Shown here in pieces: positions 1-12,094 of a DNA stretch of 64,000 nucleotides. Source of the DNA: Blastomyces gilchristii SLH14081 (taxonomy: Eukaryota > Ascomycota > Eurotiomycetes > Onygenales > Ajellomycetaceae); assembly GCF_000003855.2 (NCBI RefSeq), contig NW_003101666.1:1411956-1475955 (forward strand), written 5' to 3'. The notes below the pieces were generated by a model. That model searched no databases, was not told the origin of the DNA, and saw only the letters and a program-made list of their open reading frames with translations. Position numbers and translations under genes: made by a program. How positions within the stretch are numbered: the first letter of the stretch is position 1; the number at the start of each line of letters is the position of its first letter.

Positions 1-1140
1 AATCTACTATCATTTTTACAATATTTATAGAATTTAGATATTTTAGCTTTTAATATCATTACATTATTGTAAGTTCTATAATCTTTGTATCATTTCTTTC
101 AGATAGTGCTAATATTATGTTATCTTTCATTCATAATATATTCACAGGTTCAAAATCATCATTGAGTATAGCAAATCAGATCAAGTCTCTGTATATAACT
201 GATCTTTTCATCTTATAGATATCATTCTCATTTAATCTTGCTGTAAATGAGAATATATAATTGAGAGATATAATTAACATAGTATGATTATTCTCATATA
301 TCAACTGCTTATAGGTATAACTCTGATGTATAAGCTTACTCATACTTATGAGATTGACTTCTAACTTCAGAACATAGTGAATATTATTTAACAGCATATC
401 TGTCTCTTTCACTGAAATCTTCATATCTTCTATAGCTGCAGCAGAGATCATCATTCTGTCTGTTATTTTCAATATTACTTTCACCTTCTGAGGTTTTATT
501 ATGACAAGATCTCTATGAGATGTGATATGAGTGCCTGATTCAGAGTCTAGAATTCAGATATCTTTTTCTATCTAGTCACTTGCATAGGTCTTTTTCTTGA
601 TGTAAAATACTTACTTCATAACATTGTGAACAGAAGCAGCATCTGTATTCTTCACATTCTTATCTTTATTCTTGTTTCTATTTGTATTGAAGTTTGAAGA
701 ATGTTTCTCAGAGTATTTCTTTCAACAGTCAGTCTGAATATGATTAATCTTTTGACAATGATAGCAGGTTCTCACATTATTATCTCTATATTCAGGTTTG
801 AATTCAGTGTTCTTATTCTTGTTATTGTCTTTATTCTTGTCTTTCTTATCCTTATCTTGCACATTGTTGATAGAATTTCTAGATATATCAGTATTTACTT
901 CATTTGCAGCAGAGAGCTGTAAAAGAATATCACAGTACAGGCTTATAAAATCATTCTCTAAGAGTTGAGTATTATCTTTGTCAATTTGATTCATTCAATT
1001 TCTTATGAATGAGACTCAATCTCTGTTGACTTCTGTAAGTAATCTATTGAAAAACATGACATCTTCAATCTTATATTTCAGACAGATATAATCAGTTCTG
1101 ATAATAATTAATTATTCAATGAAAGCTCTGTCAGATTCTT
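1..1140 (-). mobile_element. Ty1/copia retrotransposon relic (Gag zinc knuckle plus protease)
   Basis: On the minus strand, 722-994 encodes an acidic then Lys/Asp/Asn-rich segment ending in a CCHC zinc knuckle (CYHC...H...C). This is the C-terminal signature of copia Gag. Downstream, 176-484 reads like the copia aspartic protease and the start of the GAG-pre-integrase region, with the family pattern NIHYVLKLEVNLISMSKL. Frames are broken between the two pieces. The upstream side abuts the 3' tail of the LINE at about 1,141, so the Gag N-terminus is probably cut off by that LINE. The rest of pol lies left of the window. Copia assignment rests on domain order and motif resemblance, without a search. 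Confidence 0.7.
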
Positions 1141-1561
1141 TACTATTATTATTATTCTTCAATTATAGATGTATGCAGTCAGAGACTATGACATCTACCT
1201 GAGAACTTTTAGTTCTCAGGGTTTTTCCTATATCTGTAAAGTTAACTATTATACATTCATCAATTTCAGATATGCAAAATCAGAAAATTCCAGCCCAGAA
1301 TACAAAAACCATTTACAAATTGCAGTGTTTTAACATCTTCTGATACTTTGAAACCATTTGACAATATCATGACAAAGGAAAAGAGAACACAGTCTTAAAG
1401 ATAGACACATTAAATAGATAGATAGAAAGAAATTGAAAGGAAAAGATAAAGTAAAGAAAGACTGTAACAAAACAAATTATTAAAAGATAGTATATAGCTG
1501 TTTTAACAGACTATATCTGATTGATTTCCTCCTCTTCATATTCAGATAATTCTGAATTTAG

Positions 1562-4500
1562 TCATTTTCTTGTAGCTGCTTGAGTTTCTGATAGAAAGTC
1601 TATTAAGTATTTAATTCCTGTCTCAGTTGAGAATAAGAATCTCATATTTAATTGATTTAGATCATACTTCTCTTTCAATCTGGCTCTGAGACTATTGTAT
1701 AATGCACAGTGCATTACAATATGCTCAGAATTCTCATTTATATTGCAGAATGAGCATTCTATTGAGTCAAATCTATCATCAAATCTTTGTATATAAGATT
1801 TGAAATAGCCATGTCCTAGTTTCAGCTGTATTATAGATGAGAATATTTTCTTTTTACATTTAATTGAACAAGATTTCCACTTGGGTTTTGTTTCAAATCT
1901 TGAATAATGTATACTCTTCTTTTGTTTCTGCCAGCTTTCATTCCACTTGTCTAAACAAGATTCTTTTATTTTTCTCTTTATAAAAGACCAGGACACAATT
2001 TTTTGAATAGATCTGCTTAATTCTGCACCCTTTTTTGCAGCTGAATCAGCCAATTCATTGTCATGAATATTCATATGAGCAGGAACTCAGTGTAGATGAA
2101 TTATCAGCTTTGATATTCTTCTCTTTTGAATTTTCAAAACAGAGTTTAAGATCAGTTCAAGATTCATTTGATCATTATGAATCTGACTATTTCTAAGTCT
2201 TTTTAAAGCAGCTTGACTATCAGAGAATATCCATGCCTCTTTCAAACAATTTCCTCTTTTATGAGATTTTATTTCAATGAGTTTGAAAGCTTTCACTATT
2301 GCAAATAGTTCAGCATCAAAGACTTCAGATTCACAGCCTAGATTTCAGAAATCTGAGATAAAATTGATATTATCTTCAGTATAAGCAATGCCTGTGTCTA
2401 ATCTATTCAAATTCTCATTTTTTGAGCCATCTGAATAAATCAGAATAGAGTCTTTTATATTGATTGTAGAGATTCTCTTCAAATGCTGTTCATATTCTTT
2501 CTCTTTTGATAGTTCACTTATTTGTAAGTCTATAAGAGATTCAAGCTTTTCTCTCCAGAGAGATAACTTCTCATGATCAACTTTTTCAACATTTAAAGAA
2601 GAGAATTGATTTTTAATCAGAGAGTATAGTCTGTACAGTTGAGAAGACATTTTCTTTGAAGAATTATTTTCATTCCAATCAAGAAATCTATTCCAATCCA
2701 GTTCATTTCCAGAGTTAATTAATAGAAATGAAGAAGAGACTCTTTCTCTGATTATATGATTTAAGCTCATCTTTACAACTCTCAGAGCATAGTTCATACA
2801 GGCCTTTTCAAATCTAATAGCAGAAGAAGGAATTGAAGCTTCAATTTCCATTGCTTTAATAGAAGATGATTTGAATGCTTCCAGAATTCTTCTCAAGGCT
2901 CTGTTTTGCAGACTTTGAAAGAGTTCAGTGAAATTCCCTTGATTATTCCACCAAACTTGAACTCCATAATCAGCTACTGATGTAATACAGGCTATATATA
3001 ACTGTCTCATAGCCTGGAAGGATAAACCTCTCTCTGTATTTGATAGTCTGATTATGTTGTTCAATAGTCTTTCTGCCTTGACAGTTCTTTGTTGAATGTG
3101 ATATTTAAAATTCAACTTGGAGTTTAACCATACTTCTAACCATTTGACATTTATACTGGGTTTAATCTCTCTATTTAAAAGAGTTAGAGATAGTTCTTTC
3201 TCATTGAATCTAGGAAAGAAATGAATTAACTCAGTTTTATCCATATCAAATTGAATTTGATTGATATCTGCTCTAACAAAGATTTCCTTTGCAGCTTCTT
3301 CAATCACTTTCAAATTCTCTTTGATAGTTTTTGAGCTGTAGATTAGACCAATATCATTCACATAACTCAGAGATCACACTATTCTCATATTTCTATTTTT
3401 GAATAGATATGCAGTGTATATTGCAAATAAAATGAGTGAGATTGAAGATCCCTGTGATACTCCTATTTTTATCTCAGTCTTGTCTTGTTTCATTCCATCA
3501 AAGAAGAGTTGTATAATTCTTTTAGACATAAAACAGTTAACTCATTTTATTAGAGAAAGTGGCAGTTTTAATATCTTCAATGTCTGAATTAACTTTGACT
3601 TTGAAACATGATCAAATGCTTCTTTTATATCAATAAAAACTGCAGTTGAGACCAGACCCTCATGCTTTGCTATTTGAATATCATGAACAACTGAGAGAAC
3701 AGTGTTAATTGCAGAACACTGTTTTCTACCTCTCATTTGTTCACTGAATAAAAGAGAATCACTTATAGAGCTTATAAAAGATAGTTGAGTAGCTATTATC
3801 TTTTCTAAAACCTTTCCTAGACAGTTCAATAGAGATATTACTCTATATGACTTAGAAATTGAAGTTTTTCTATTAGGTTTTACAAGAATCACTCCAGTGG
3901 CTTCTCTTCAGCATTCAGAATGATATCCATTTTTCAAGAGATTGAAAAAGAGCTCAAAATATTCATTCTTTAAGTAGGAGTATGTATTTTGAATAATCAA
4001 GTGATTAATTGAATCAGGCCCTGCAGCAGTCTTAACTGAACTTGAGAAGATAGCTGATTCTAGTTCATCTTGAGTAAGATCAGGTCATTCCCAGTCATTT
4101 TCATCAATATAGTTGAGACATGACATATTCTCTTCCTCTGAATCTGAATCTGATGAGTTTTGAAAGAGAGTTCTCATAAAAGCTTGATATTTTTCCTCAA
4201 AAGAGTTTGCTGTATATAATTCATTCTGAAACTCATATTCTAAGATTGGAAGTTTTGCTACACTTCTTGTTTTAGTATAGTTAAAAGCTTTAAAAACTTC
4301 TTTTCCTTGTGCTTCTTCAAGAAATTTATTCCAGCAGTCTGTTTTAGTTTTTTTAATATCTGAAAAATATTCATTTCTGACAGCTTTAAACTCTTTATCA
4401 GAAATTATATCATTCTTTCAATCTCTTCTAGCAGTAGCCAATTGTTTCCTTTTAGATGTGATATTCTCATTTCATCAAGGTTTTGAATACTCAGAAGACT

Positions 4501-5466
4501 TTCTCTTTGAAATATTATCTTTAACACTTGCTAGAATAATAGATGTAATGAGCTTCACTCTATTCTCAAGCATTTCATTTGAGATATCTTGACCAGGGTT
4601 TCAATACAGCTCACTCTGCCTTTCAGATTTTAACAGTTTTATACTTTCTTCAACTGCCTTTCAGTCAGCTTTTTCAAAGTTAAACTGATTAGAGAGAAGA
4701 GGATTTTCACTCATTTGTTCCTCACTCAGTTCAATATCAAATTGAATAATCTCATGATCTGATCCTGATGTCTCATTTGAATCAATAAACCAGTTTACAA
4801 GTCTTTTTTCTATTAGATTTTGTGACATGAAGGTTAGATCTATAATAGATTTCTATTTCATATCTTTTCTAAAGAATGTTTGTTGATCAGACTTGTTAAC
4901 TAAATCTATTGAATGCTCAAAGGTCCATTCAATCAGATTATCAGCTCTTACTGCTCTTTTGCATTCTGAATTTCATCAGGGATGATGTGCATTGAAATCT
5001 CCTGCAATTATAGAGTTTCTTGATGAAGTTATGTTCAGAAATCCTCTATTAATTGTCCAGGTGTTATTATTTTTCTTCAATGACTTTTCATTATAGATAT
5101 TTATGAGCTGTATAGTGTCAAACTCATTCTCTTTATCTATAATATCACCCACCAGAATATCAGGGTCAGACATGATATCAAATCTTAGATTAAATTGATA
5201 TCTTGATCTCTTTCTTTCATAGATCACTACTCTTGACTTTATCTCAGACTTTTGAGGTAAAAAGCAGTAGTAGCTTGAATGAGAAATGACATATTTTTGC
5301 TCAGCATCAAAATTCGGCTTCTGAAGCAGTACAAAATCAACTTTTTATTCAAATGCAATTTGAAGACAAGAATAAATGCAATTTGAGTTTCTATCCACAT
5401 TATTTTGAATAAATGTGATTTTTGAAGAGTTTTTAAACTTTTTTTGTTGTTTTTGTTGTATATTCA
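1562..5466 (-). pseudogene. LINE ORF2: endonuclease, reverse transcriptase, RNase H, broken by stops
   Basis: It starts with ATG at 5,466. The order is an AP-type endonuclease (GDFNAHHP at about 4,980-5,010), RT (YRVISLLNCLGKVLEKI at about 3,790-3,850; SYVNDIGLI replacing the usual YVDD box at about 3,350), and RNase H (VFDAELFAI at about 2,290-2,320 and NELAD at about 2,045). By my reading the frame is interrupted about 15 times: 13 TGA, one TAG and one TAA. The TGA codons fall mostly where relatives have Trp, as in the HHPWW, KPWW, RRDW and IRWV contexts. The catalytic Asp to Asn change in the YVDD box is a G-to-A change as well. The copy is inactive, yet has few or no indels. Confidence 0.85.
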
Positions 5467-5490
5467 TACTAAAAGAGAGTAGAGTAGAAT

Positions 5491-6860
5491 CTAATCACTA
5501 TCATCAGATAGTAGATTATAACTGTTCTGAAAAGTAGAAATCTCAACTGCTTGCATTATATCTAGTTTATCACCAGAGTCATTTCTCAATTCTCTAATCT
5601 TAACAGGAGTTTGAGGATTCAAATTCTGTTTACATTTAGCTGGAGAATTGGAGTTTGAAGATTTAGATAGTTGAGAGTTTCTTCTTTTTGAGCTTGCAGT
5701 TGTGAGTTTACTGGCTTGACTATTCTCTTCAGTTCTAGATTTACTTTGAGCTTCATCTTTTCTCCAGTTCTTTTGAGTTCTTGGAGCAAATATACATTCT
5801 TTTGAGCTAGATGCATGTTTTTCTTTGCAATTAGAGCATTTAAGCAGAGTATGTTGACATATTTCATCTCTTTTTGAGCATGTTTCACATTTATGCTCAC
5901 TAGTTTTGTGATCTCTGACACAGAATGCACATTTTGAGTCTCTGAAACAGAAGATTGCAAAGTGTCCATATCTTTGACAGTTTAAACACTGTGTTTGAGC
6001 TTTGAGATTCATTCTTGAGTCTTTGTATTCATGAACTCTTATTTTCAAATCTGCTACTCTTACTTCAGAGATCTTTGACTGTTCAATTGTTTTTATATAT
6101 ACTAGAATAGAGGCATTTCTTCTGCTTTGTCTGAACTCAATTGAATTTAGTCATACAGGCTCTTTTCTTAGTTAAATAGAGTTATATTCTTCTAATTCAT
6201 TTTTGAGAAGTAGTATTTCTTCTTCACAGTCAAAAATTTCAACTGAAATATTATAAAGAATGAATTTATCTCACTTTTCATCTCTCTCAGATAGAATTAT
6301 TATATTTAATAAAGATTCTACTGCTGATTTTCAGAGATTCTCAATCTGAATAAGAAATTCTGCACTGAATTCAGACATTGTGATCAGAATAATGAAGTTT
6401 TTAAAGAAGAATGACTTAATTAAAGCTATAACTGATTTTTGAACTTTAATATCAGTTATTAGCTGAGAAAAGAACTGCTGATTGATTTCATTTCTAATTC
6501 TGAAAATAAGGTTTGAGTTTAGCTTATTTCTCTGTAATATATCCTGATTTGAGACTTTGAGAATAAGTCTTCTATTTCTGGAGATTTGAAGATTTTTCTC
6601 TTTTTACATTTTTTTCTTCACTCTTCTATCACTAGAAGTATGAGCAGTATTCTTCTCAGTTTTCTCAGAATTTTGAGCAGGTTTTGAGATAGCAGATTTA
6701 GAGATAGCAGATTTAGAGGCAGCAGATTCAGCTGCTTGAGTATATATTTTCTTCTGATTTAAAGAAGAAGAAGAAGAAGAAGTAGAAAAGAAAGAAGAGT
6801 AAACTGAAGAGTCAGTGATTATATTAGAAATTTTCAAAGTTTTTTGAACTGTGTTTGAAA
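5491..6860 (-). pseudogene. LINE ORF1 (Gag-like, CCHC zinc knuckles), 5' end in gap
   Basis: The C-terminal 185 codons (5,491-6,048) are open. They hold clustered zinc-binding motifs of the LINE ORF1 type (CLNCQRYGHFAIFC, CAFC, CETC, CSNC), followed by a Ser/Lys/Glu-rich tail. Upstream the frame continues with TGA/TAA interruptions at about 6,330, 6,175 and 6,150. It reaches a Ser/Ala-rich N-terminal region (6,604-6,860) with repeats of a SKSAI unit, which is cut by the N gap. The protein would be the nucleic-acid-binding RNP component. Confidence 0.75.
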
Positions 6861-7721
6861 NNNNNNNNNNNNNNNNNNNNNNNNNNNNNNNNNNNNNNNN
6901 NNNNNNNNNNNNNNNNNNNNNNNNNNNNNNNNNNNNNNNNNNNNNNNNNNNNNNNNNNNNNNNNNNNNNNNNNNNNNNNNNNNNNNNNNNNNNNNNNNNN
7001 NNNNNNNNNNNNNNNNNNNNNNNNNNNNNNNNNNNNNNNNNNNNNNNNNNNNNNNNNNNNNNNNNNNNNNNNNNNNNNNNNNNNNNNNNNNNNNNNNNNN
7101 NNNNNNNNNNNNNNNNNNNNNNNNNNNNNNNNNNNNNNNNNNNNNNNNNNNNNNNNNNNNNNNNNNNNNNNNNNNNNNNNNNNNNNNNNNNNNNNNNNNN
7201 NNNNNNNNNNNNNNNNNNNNNNNNNNNNNNNNNNNNNNNNNNNNNNNNNNNNNNNNNNNNNNNNNNNNNNNNNNNNNNNNNNNNNNNNNNNNNNNNNNNN
7301 NNNNNNNNNNNNNNNNNNNNNNNNNNNNNNNNNNNNNNNNNNNNNNNNNNNNNNNNNNNNNNNNNNNNNNNNNNNNNNNNNNNNNNNNNNNNNNNNNNNN
7401 NNNNNNNNNNNNNNNNNNNNNNNNNNNNNNNNNNNNNNNNNNNNNNNNNNNNNNNNNNNNNNNNNNNNNNNNNNNNNNNNNNNNNNNNNNNNNNNNNNNN
7501 NNNNNNNNNNNNNNNNNNNNNNNNNNNNNNNNNNNNNNNNNNNNNNNNNNNNNNNNNNNNNNNNNNNNNNNNNNNNNNNNNNNNNNNNNNNNNNNNNNNN
7601 NNNNNNNNNNNNNNNNNNNNNNNNNNNNNNNNNNNNNNNNNNNNNNNNNNNNNNNNNNNNNNNNNNNNNNNNNNNNNNNNNNNNNNNNNNNNNNNNNNNN
7701 NNNNNNNNNNNNNNNNNNNNN
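6861..7721. other. Assembly gap (861 N)
   Basis: A run of N. The LINE 5' end and its left target-site junction are missing. Long open frames crossing this stretch are artefacts of the N run. Confidence 1.
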
Positions 7722-8151
7722 GAGAAAACACCTTACTTTTTCGGAGGAAGTAAAAAACTATTTCTAAAATCTTTTTTTTGCATTAACTGCTGCAGAAGAA
7801 TGAGATAGAAACTGCTAAGATATGCACTACTGTATACTTTCTATCAAGACTTTCCCTCTTCAGAGTCTTGATATTATAGAGAATATAAGTCTGTTTCTAT
7901 ATAATAATGTAAATATTGCCAGCGAGATGTAGAGAAACTGATTATTTATATCTTAAAATAGAAGACTTTGTCAATGATTATATCAATATAGAGTTAATTC
8001 TCAAATTCAATAGAAACCTAGTGTTGCTGTTCTCAATCCCTTGCAGAATCTATTGAATATTGAGATATTAAAACTAGATTTAATATATCTCACTGTGCAG
8101 GGATCAAAGGCTCAGTCAGACCTTGAGATATACTGATTTTATAGTTGTCAT
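7722..8151. other. AT-rich repeat-derived DNA, no gene seen
   Basis: AT-rich, with few CpG sites and no long open frame. It may hold the remaining 5' part of the element interrupted by the LINE, but I recognise no domain. Confidence 0.5.
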
Positions 8152-8425
8152 GTCTGCTGATTATGTATCAAGCACAGTTGCTGAGATATCTTTTTGTACT
8201 TTTCTGTCGGGGATGGGCCAGATTGAGAGGGGTGGTACAAGGGTGAGACTTGGTGTTGATGTCTAGATACACTGAAGACAGACTGCAGAGGTTGCACTTC
8301 AGAAGTGGCTGTTGATTATGTGCTTGATATTATCGCTGAGGTATCTTTTTGTATTTTTCTGCCGGGGATGGGCCAGATTAGGAAGGGCGGTACGAGGGTG
8401 GGACTTGGCGTTGGTGTTTTGGAAC
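8152..8425 (+). repeat. Direct duplication of about 120 bp, unequally mutated copies
   Basis: Two tandem versions of one sequence lie at about 8,152-8,275 and 8,307-8,425. They share TGTCGGGGATGGGCCAGATT versus TGCCGGGGATGGGCCAGATT and the flanking words. The left copy has GGTGGTACAAGGGTGAGAC where the right has GGCGGTACGAGGGTGGGAC. The left copy therefore carries C-to-T and G-to-A changes at CpG and GG that the right copy lacks. Confidence 0.8.
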
Positions 8426-8800
8426 ATCAAAGATGGACAGGGTTTTCGCGGAGGTCGCTCCTCAGATATCTCCACAACTACAGATCGGGGATCTTCCAAA
8501 ATCGAGAAGATTGGTGCATATGGCTAGGTCTCTTCACCTTACAATTTGTATGGCAATTTGGCCCGGGGTTGTGGTGTGGTAGGGGAGAATGGGGGATAAT
8601 CCCACACAGGAGTTTCGAACGACGTCTGGTTCACGTTTGGCTGGATAACTCCACCACCACACGGGGTATGCGGTCAGCGATGGGGTCAAAATGCTCGTAT
8701 GATCGAGGGCTTTTCGATGGATCTATCGGCGGGTTCTTATTCGAAAAATCGAGCGAGTTCGTGGTGGAGCGGTTGAAATCTCAGATTCTTTACTTTTAAA
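8307..8800. other. GC-normal island inside mutated repeat block, function unknown
   Basis: About 490 bp with normal GC and many intact CpG sites, bounded on both sides by CpG-free AT-rich DNA. Overlapping open frames exist on both strands (164 aa on + from 8,305; 66 aa on -), but none shows a recognisable domain, so I do not call a gene. It may be a recent insertion or a capture that escaped mutation. Confidence 0.5.
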
Positions 8801-10407
8801 GATCATTTTAATAAGCTTTTTAAATAAATGAGTTCTGTGTATAGCAGGTCTCTCAGAAAAGTTATTCTCTATGATAGTTTATAGAGTATAAGCTGATAAT
8901 TTGAACTTCTTAAGTATAGTGAAATGAGCCTTGATCTGCAGAGTAATTGCAGATTATATATAATTATATAATCAAAGATTGTGTTCTTTTCAGAAATATT
9001 GCATGTTTATAGTAATATTCTTATTAAGATCATTATCTTTAAGAATATCATTGATTTCAGACTGCTCTGCAGTTAAAAGAATTTTCTCTCTTCACATTGA
9101 GTAGTTAATGAATTCAGTGAGAACTATCAGTCTTTTGATGAGTCTTACTTAACTTCTGAATTCTTCAAGAACTTTTATTATAACAGATATCTTCTCTTTT
9201 CATTGAAGATATTCTGTCAGGTCTGCTCTTATCTCATCATCTGCAGAGTCATCTTTACTGATCTTCATTCACTCAATCTCATTCTGAAGTCTTATAATTT
9301 CTAGTCTCATGTGAGTCTTCTCACTTACTAAGCTATTGTTATTTCAGTTATCTGAGTCTCTTACATTATCTGACATCTCACTGATGCCTTCAACTGAGTC
9401 TTTGTATATATTGAACTTATTAGACTGTTTCTCTGTGATGATTTCATTCAACTCAAATGTCTCTGAGACAGTCACTTTTCAGTTTATTACAGATGTTGAT
9501 AAGCTCATGCTCAATTCTTCTTATACTTCAGATATTTATGAATTTCTTCTTCTATGTATTAATATGTAATTCTTTATTAAGTCAGGCTTTTCACCTGATC
9601 TCAGGTTCATCATGAGTTCAATTAATTAATAAATTATCTAGGCATGCTTGTAATGACATATGAAGATATTAATTTAACATATTATTACAGTTATTCATTG
9701 CTTATGAAGAGCTTTATAATCTCTTGAAGAATAATATTATTATGTTGTAATCTAACTATATAAGTTACACTAAATGAATAGGTTGAGGTGGCACGTGACT
9801 AGAGTAGATGTAGTAATCATTAACATACTTAATAAACTCATTCACTCAATAAACTTCAAAAAGCACTCTATAGAGCTGTTAATTTTCAATCATAGCATAA
9901 CAATACAATAAGATATTAATATTATTTATTAAAGATTAAAACTATATGCAGAATACCTTATATAAATATATATGATTAATTCAGAGAATGATTACTTAGT
10001 CTCATAATTCATCTGAAACATGAAACTCATAGTTTTGAAATGATTGAATCAAATCACAGTGTAGAAGATGTCAGAGAAGAAATATTATTTAATTTCATTA
10101 AAGAAGTCTGCATGTAATACTTATTACTGCTTTCAGAAGATTGTATAGAGCTTCTACAGTGTTTTAAGCTCACTGTTAATCTTCTTGTAGATCTCTTTAA
10201 GATCTCTGTGAATATCTGCTTTGTTAACTATGCTTTATAACATTTAACAGCACATTCTTTCTTCTCTTTTTACAGTTAAAGCTTTCATTTATCTTACTGT
10301 TACTTCTCTATAAGATATTTAACTGCAGCTGCAGCTTTGATCTTCTTATAATATTAAGCAGCTTCTAATCATTGCTTCTCATATTGTTTCTTTCACTTCA
10401 TGAGCTC
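8801..10407. other. AT-rich degenerate repeat DNA
   Basis: Almost free of CG, CC and GG. The only open frame of note is 77 aa at 9,336-9,569 (+), rich in Ser/Leu/Ile and of the kind any TC-rich mutated DNA gives. I see no transposon domain here. Confidence 0.5.
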
Positions 10408-10487
10408 GCCAGCGTGGCCCAGTTGGTAAGACTGGTAATCAAGGCCGCACACATTAGAGATGCGTGGGTTTGAATCCCATCACTGAC
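10408..10487 (+). pseudogene. Degenerate tRNA-like sequence (tRNA pseudogene or SINE head)
   Basis: An A-box (TGGCCCAGTTGG, 10,415-10,426) and a B-box with one C-to-T change (GGTTTGAATCC, 10,467-10,477) sit at tRNA-like spacing. The acceptor arms GCCAGCG and CACTGAC pair except at two positions that G-to-A changes explain. The T stem GTGGG/CCCAT pairs with one wobble. The anticodon stem-loop is abnormal (a long loop between CTGGT and ATTAG), so the anticodon cannot be read. The overall pattern recalls tRNA-Thr. It is either a mutated tRNA gene or the pol III promoter head of a SINE. Confidence 0.6.
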
Positions 10488-11156
10488 ACCTGTCACTTCT
10501 TACTCATGAAAGCCCTCATGTAATAGAGGCTGAGCTTAATTAGTAAGGCTTGATGCAGGGTAGAACTCTCTACTGCAAGTCAAGTCACTAGTTAAGTAAG
10601 ATTCTGTGAACACTCATCAGAGCTGACATGAGATGTCAATGTCTCACTATTCTACTATACACTCATCAAGGTTCTAACAATATAGAGTCAAGTCTAATGT
10701 AGTGATTATACACTACTTAAGTGAGTCTCTAACTAGAGTCATCATCAGAGCCTAGCTTTCTCTCAAATACAGGAAATGATTTTGAAAATCATCTGACTAG
10801 CAGGTCTAGATGTGTATCTAGACTCTAGACAGAGTACTCTGATAGACTAGAGTCTGCAAGCTCACTGCTAAGTTCTAATACTGGCAGAGAGAACTGCAGT
10901 CATCAAGTCTATAATTAGTCTCTAACACAGAGTGAGGTTACAACAGCTGATTAATAGGCCTATGAGTATCTAATGAGGCCGAGATCAGCAACCAGAAGCT
11001 TAATGTGTATATTATCAAGTGAGTGATAGCAGTCACTAACTAACATCTCTGGAAATTAGTGACTGGCCTGAGAGGACAGATGCAGTGATCAGTTAATTAT
11101 AGAGAGTTAAATGTAATTAGCTTAAGATGCATCCTGCGGGTGACTAGTACCTGTAG
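10488..11156 (+). repeat. Unclassified body between tRNA-like head and LINE tail
   Basis: About 670 bp of CpG-free sequence, richer in CTAGA/TCTAG words and GC than the blocks on either side. It runs from the tRNA-like unit directly to the 5' breakpoint of LINE copy 2. There is no open frame. It may be the body of a SINE whose tail resembles the LINE, or unrelated DNA into which the LINE inserted. Confidence 0.35.
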
Positions 11157-11570
11157 TCTTATTCAATTAAATGTAAAAAGAAAATATTCTCATCTATAAT
11201 ACAGCTGAAACTAGAACATGGCTATTTCAAATCTTATATACAAAGATTTAATGATAGATTTGACTCAATAAAATGCTCATTCTGCAATATAAATGAGAAT
11301 TCTGAGTATATTGTAATGCACTGTATATTATACAATAGTCTCAGAGTCAGATTGAAAGAGAAGTATAATCTAAATCAATTAAATATAAGATTCTTATTCT
11401 CAACTGAGACAGAAATTAAATACTTAATAAACTTTCTATCAGAAACTCAAGCAGCTATAAGAAAATGACTAAATTCAGAATTAGCTGAATATGAAGAGAA
11501 GGAAATTAATCAGATATAGTCTGTTAAAACAGCTATATACTATCTTTTAATAATTTGTTTTATTACAGTC

Positions 11571-11879
11571 TGTAAGAGGCTTACACTGAATAGATCGGTA
11601 TAATATTGATAGGTCTTATATAACAAAGATAAAAATGTTAGAGAAGAAAAGAAAGAGAAAGTGTGAGAATCAGCAATCAAGATGAATATTTATATATGTA
11701 TGTGGTGATGTATGCAATGAAGCTTCAGAGCGGGAGAATATACGCGTGTTTATAGTGACTGAGAATTGATGATTGAGAATGACTGAGAATTGAAGTGTAC
11801 ATGTTTGAGAATAAAGTGATTGAAATCTGTGAAGTGTAATGAAATAGTCTATATAATTGATCAGATGCAGCCTGCTACA
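11571..11879 (-). repeat. Gypsy 3' LTR
   Basis: Begins TGTAAGAG and ends GCTACA in plus orientation. It is a diverged copy of 16,943-17,252. It is the more heavily mutated LTR, for example ATCAGATGCAGCCTG against ATCAGGCGCAGCCCG in the other. Confidence 0.92.
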
Positions 11880-12094
11880 TTAGTTCTCTCTTTCAGAAGC
11901 AGTTCTCATCAGTCAAGAGTCACTGTTTCAGATAACACAGAACTCAGAGTTCAGATCAGTTGATCATAGTCAACTCATCTCATAAGATATTATCAGTCAT
12001 AGTCACAGAGTCTCTTATCAAGAATATTCTCAATCTCTCACTCAAGCTTATTATCTTCTTCTATGATGCCTGATGACTGTCAGTCAGAAGTCAG

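Larger units (their letters stand above)
1141..6860 (-). mobile_element. Tad1-like non-LTR retrotransposon (LINE), copy 1
   Basis: This is a near-complete LINE on the minus strand: ORF1 (Gag-like, CCHC knuckles), then ORF2 (endonuclease, reverse transcriptase, RNase H), a 3' UTR, and a short (AAT)n tail at about 1,144-1,155. ORF1 and ORF2 are about 25 bp apart. The 5' end runs into the N gap at 6,861. The 3' 700 bp are repeated almost exactly in a second copy (11,157-11,570 plus 17,253-17,580). The (TAA)n tail and the RNase H downstream of RT fit the fungal Tad1 clade. Clade is inference; LINE identity is firm. Confidence 0.9.

Noticed and set aside
6604..7808. Long open frames across the N gap
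   Set aside because: They are produced by translating N. Only the 6,604-6,860 minus segment (LINE ORF1) is real sequence.
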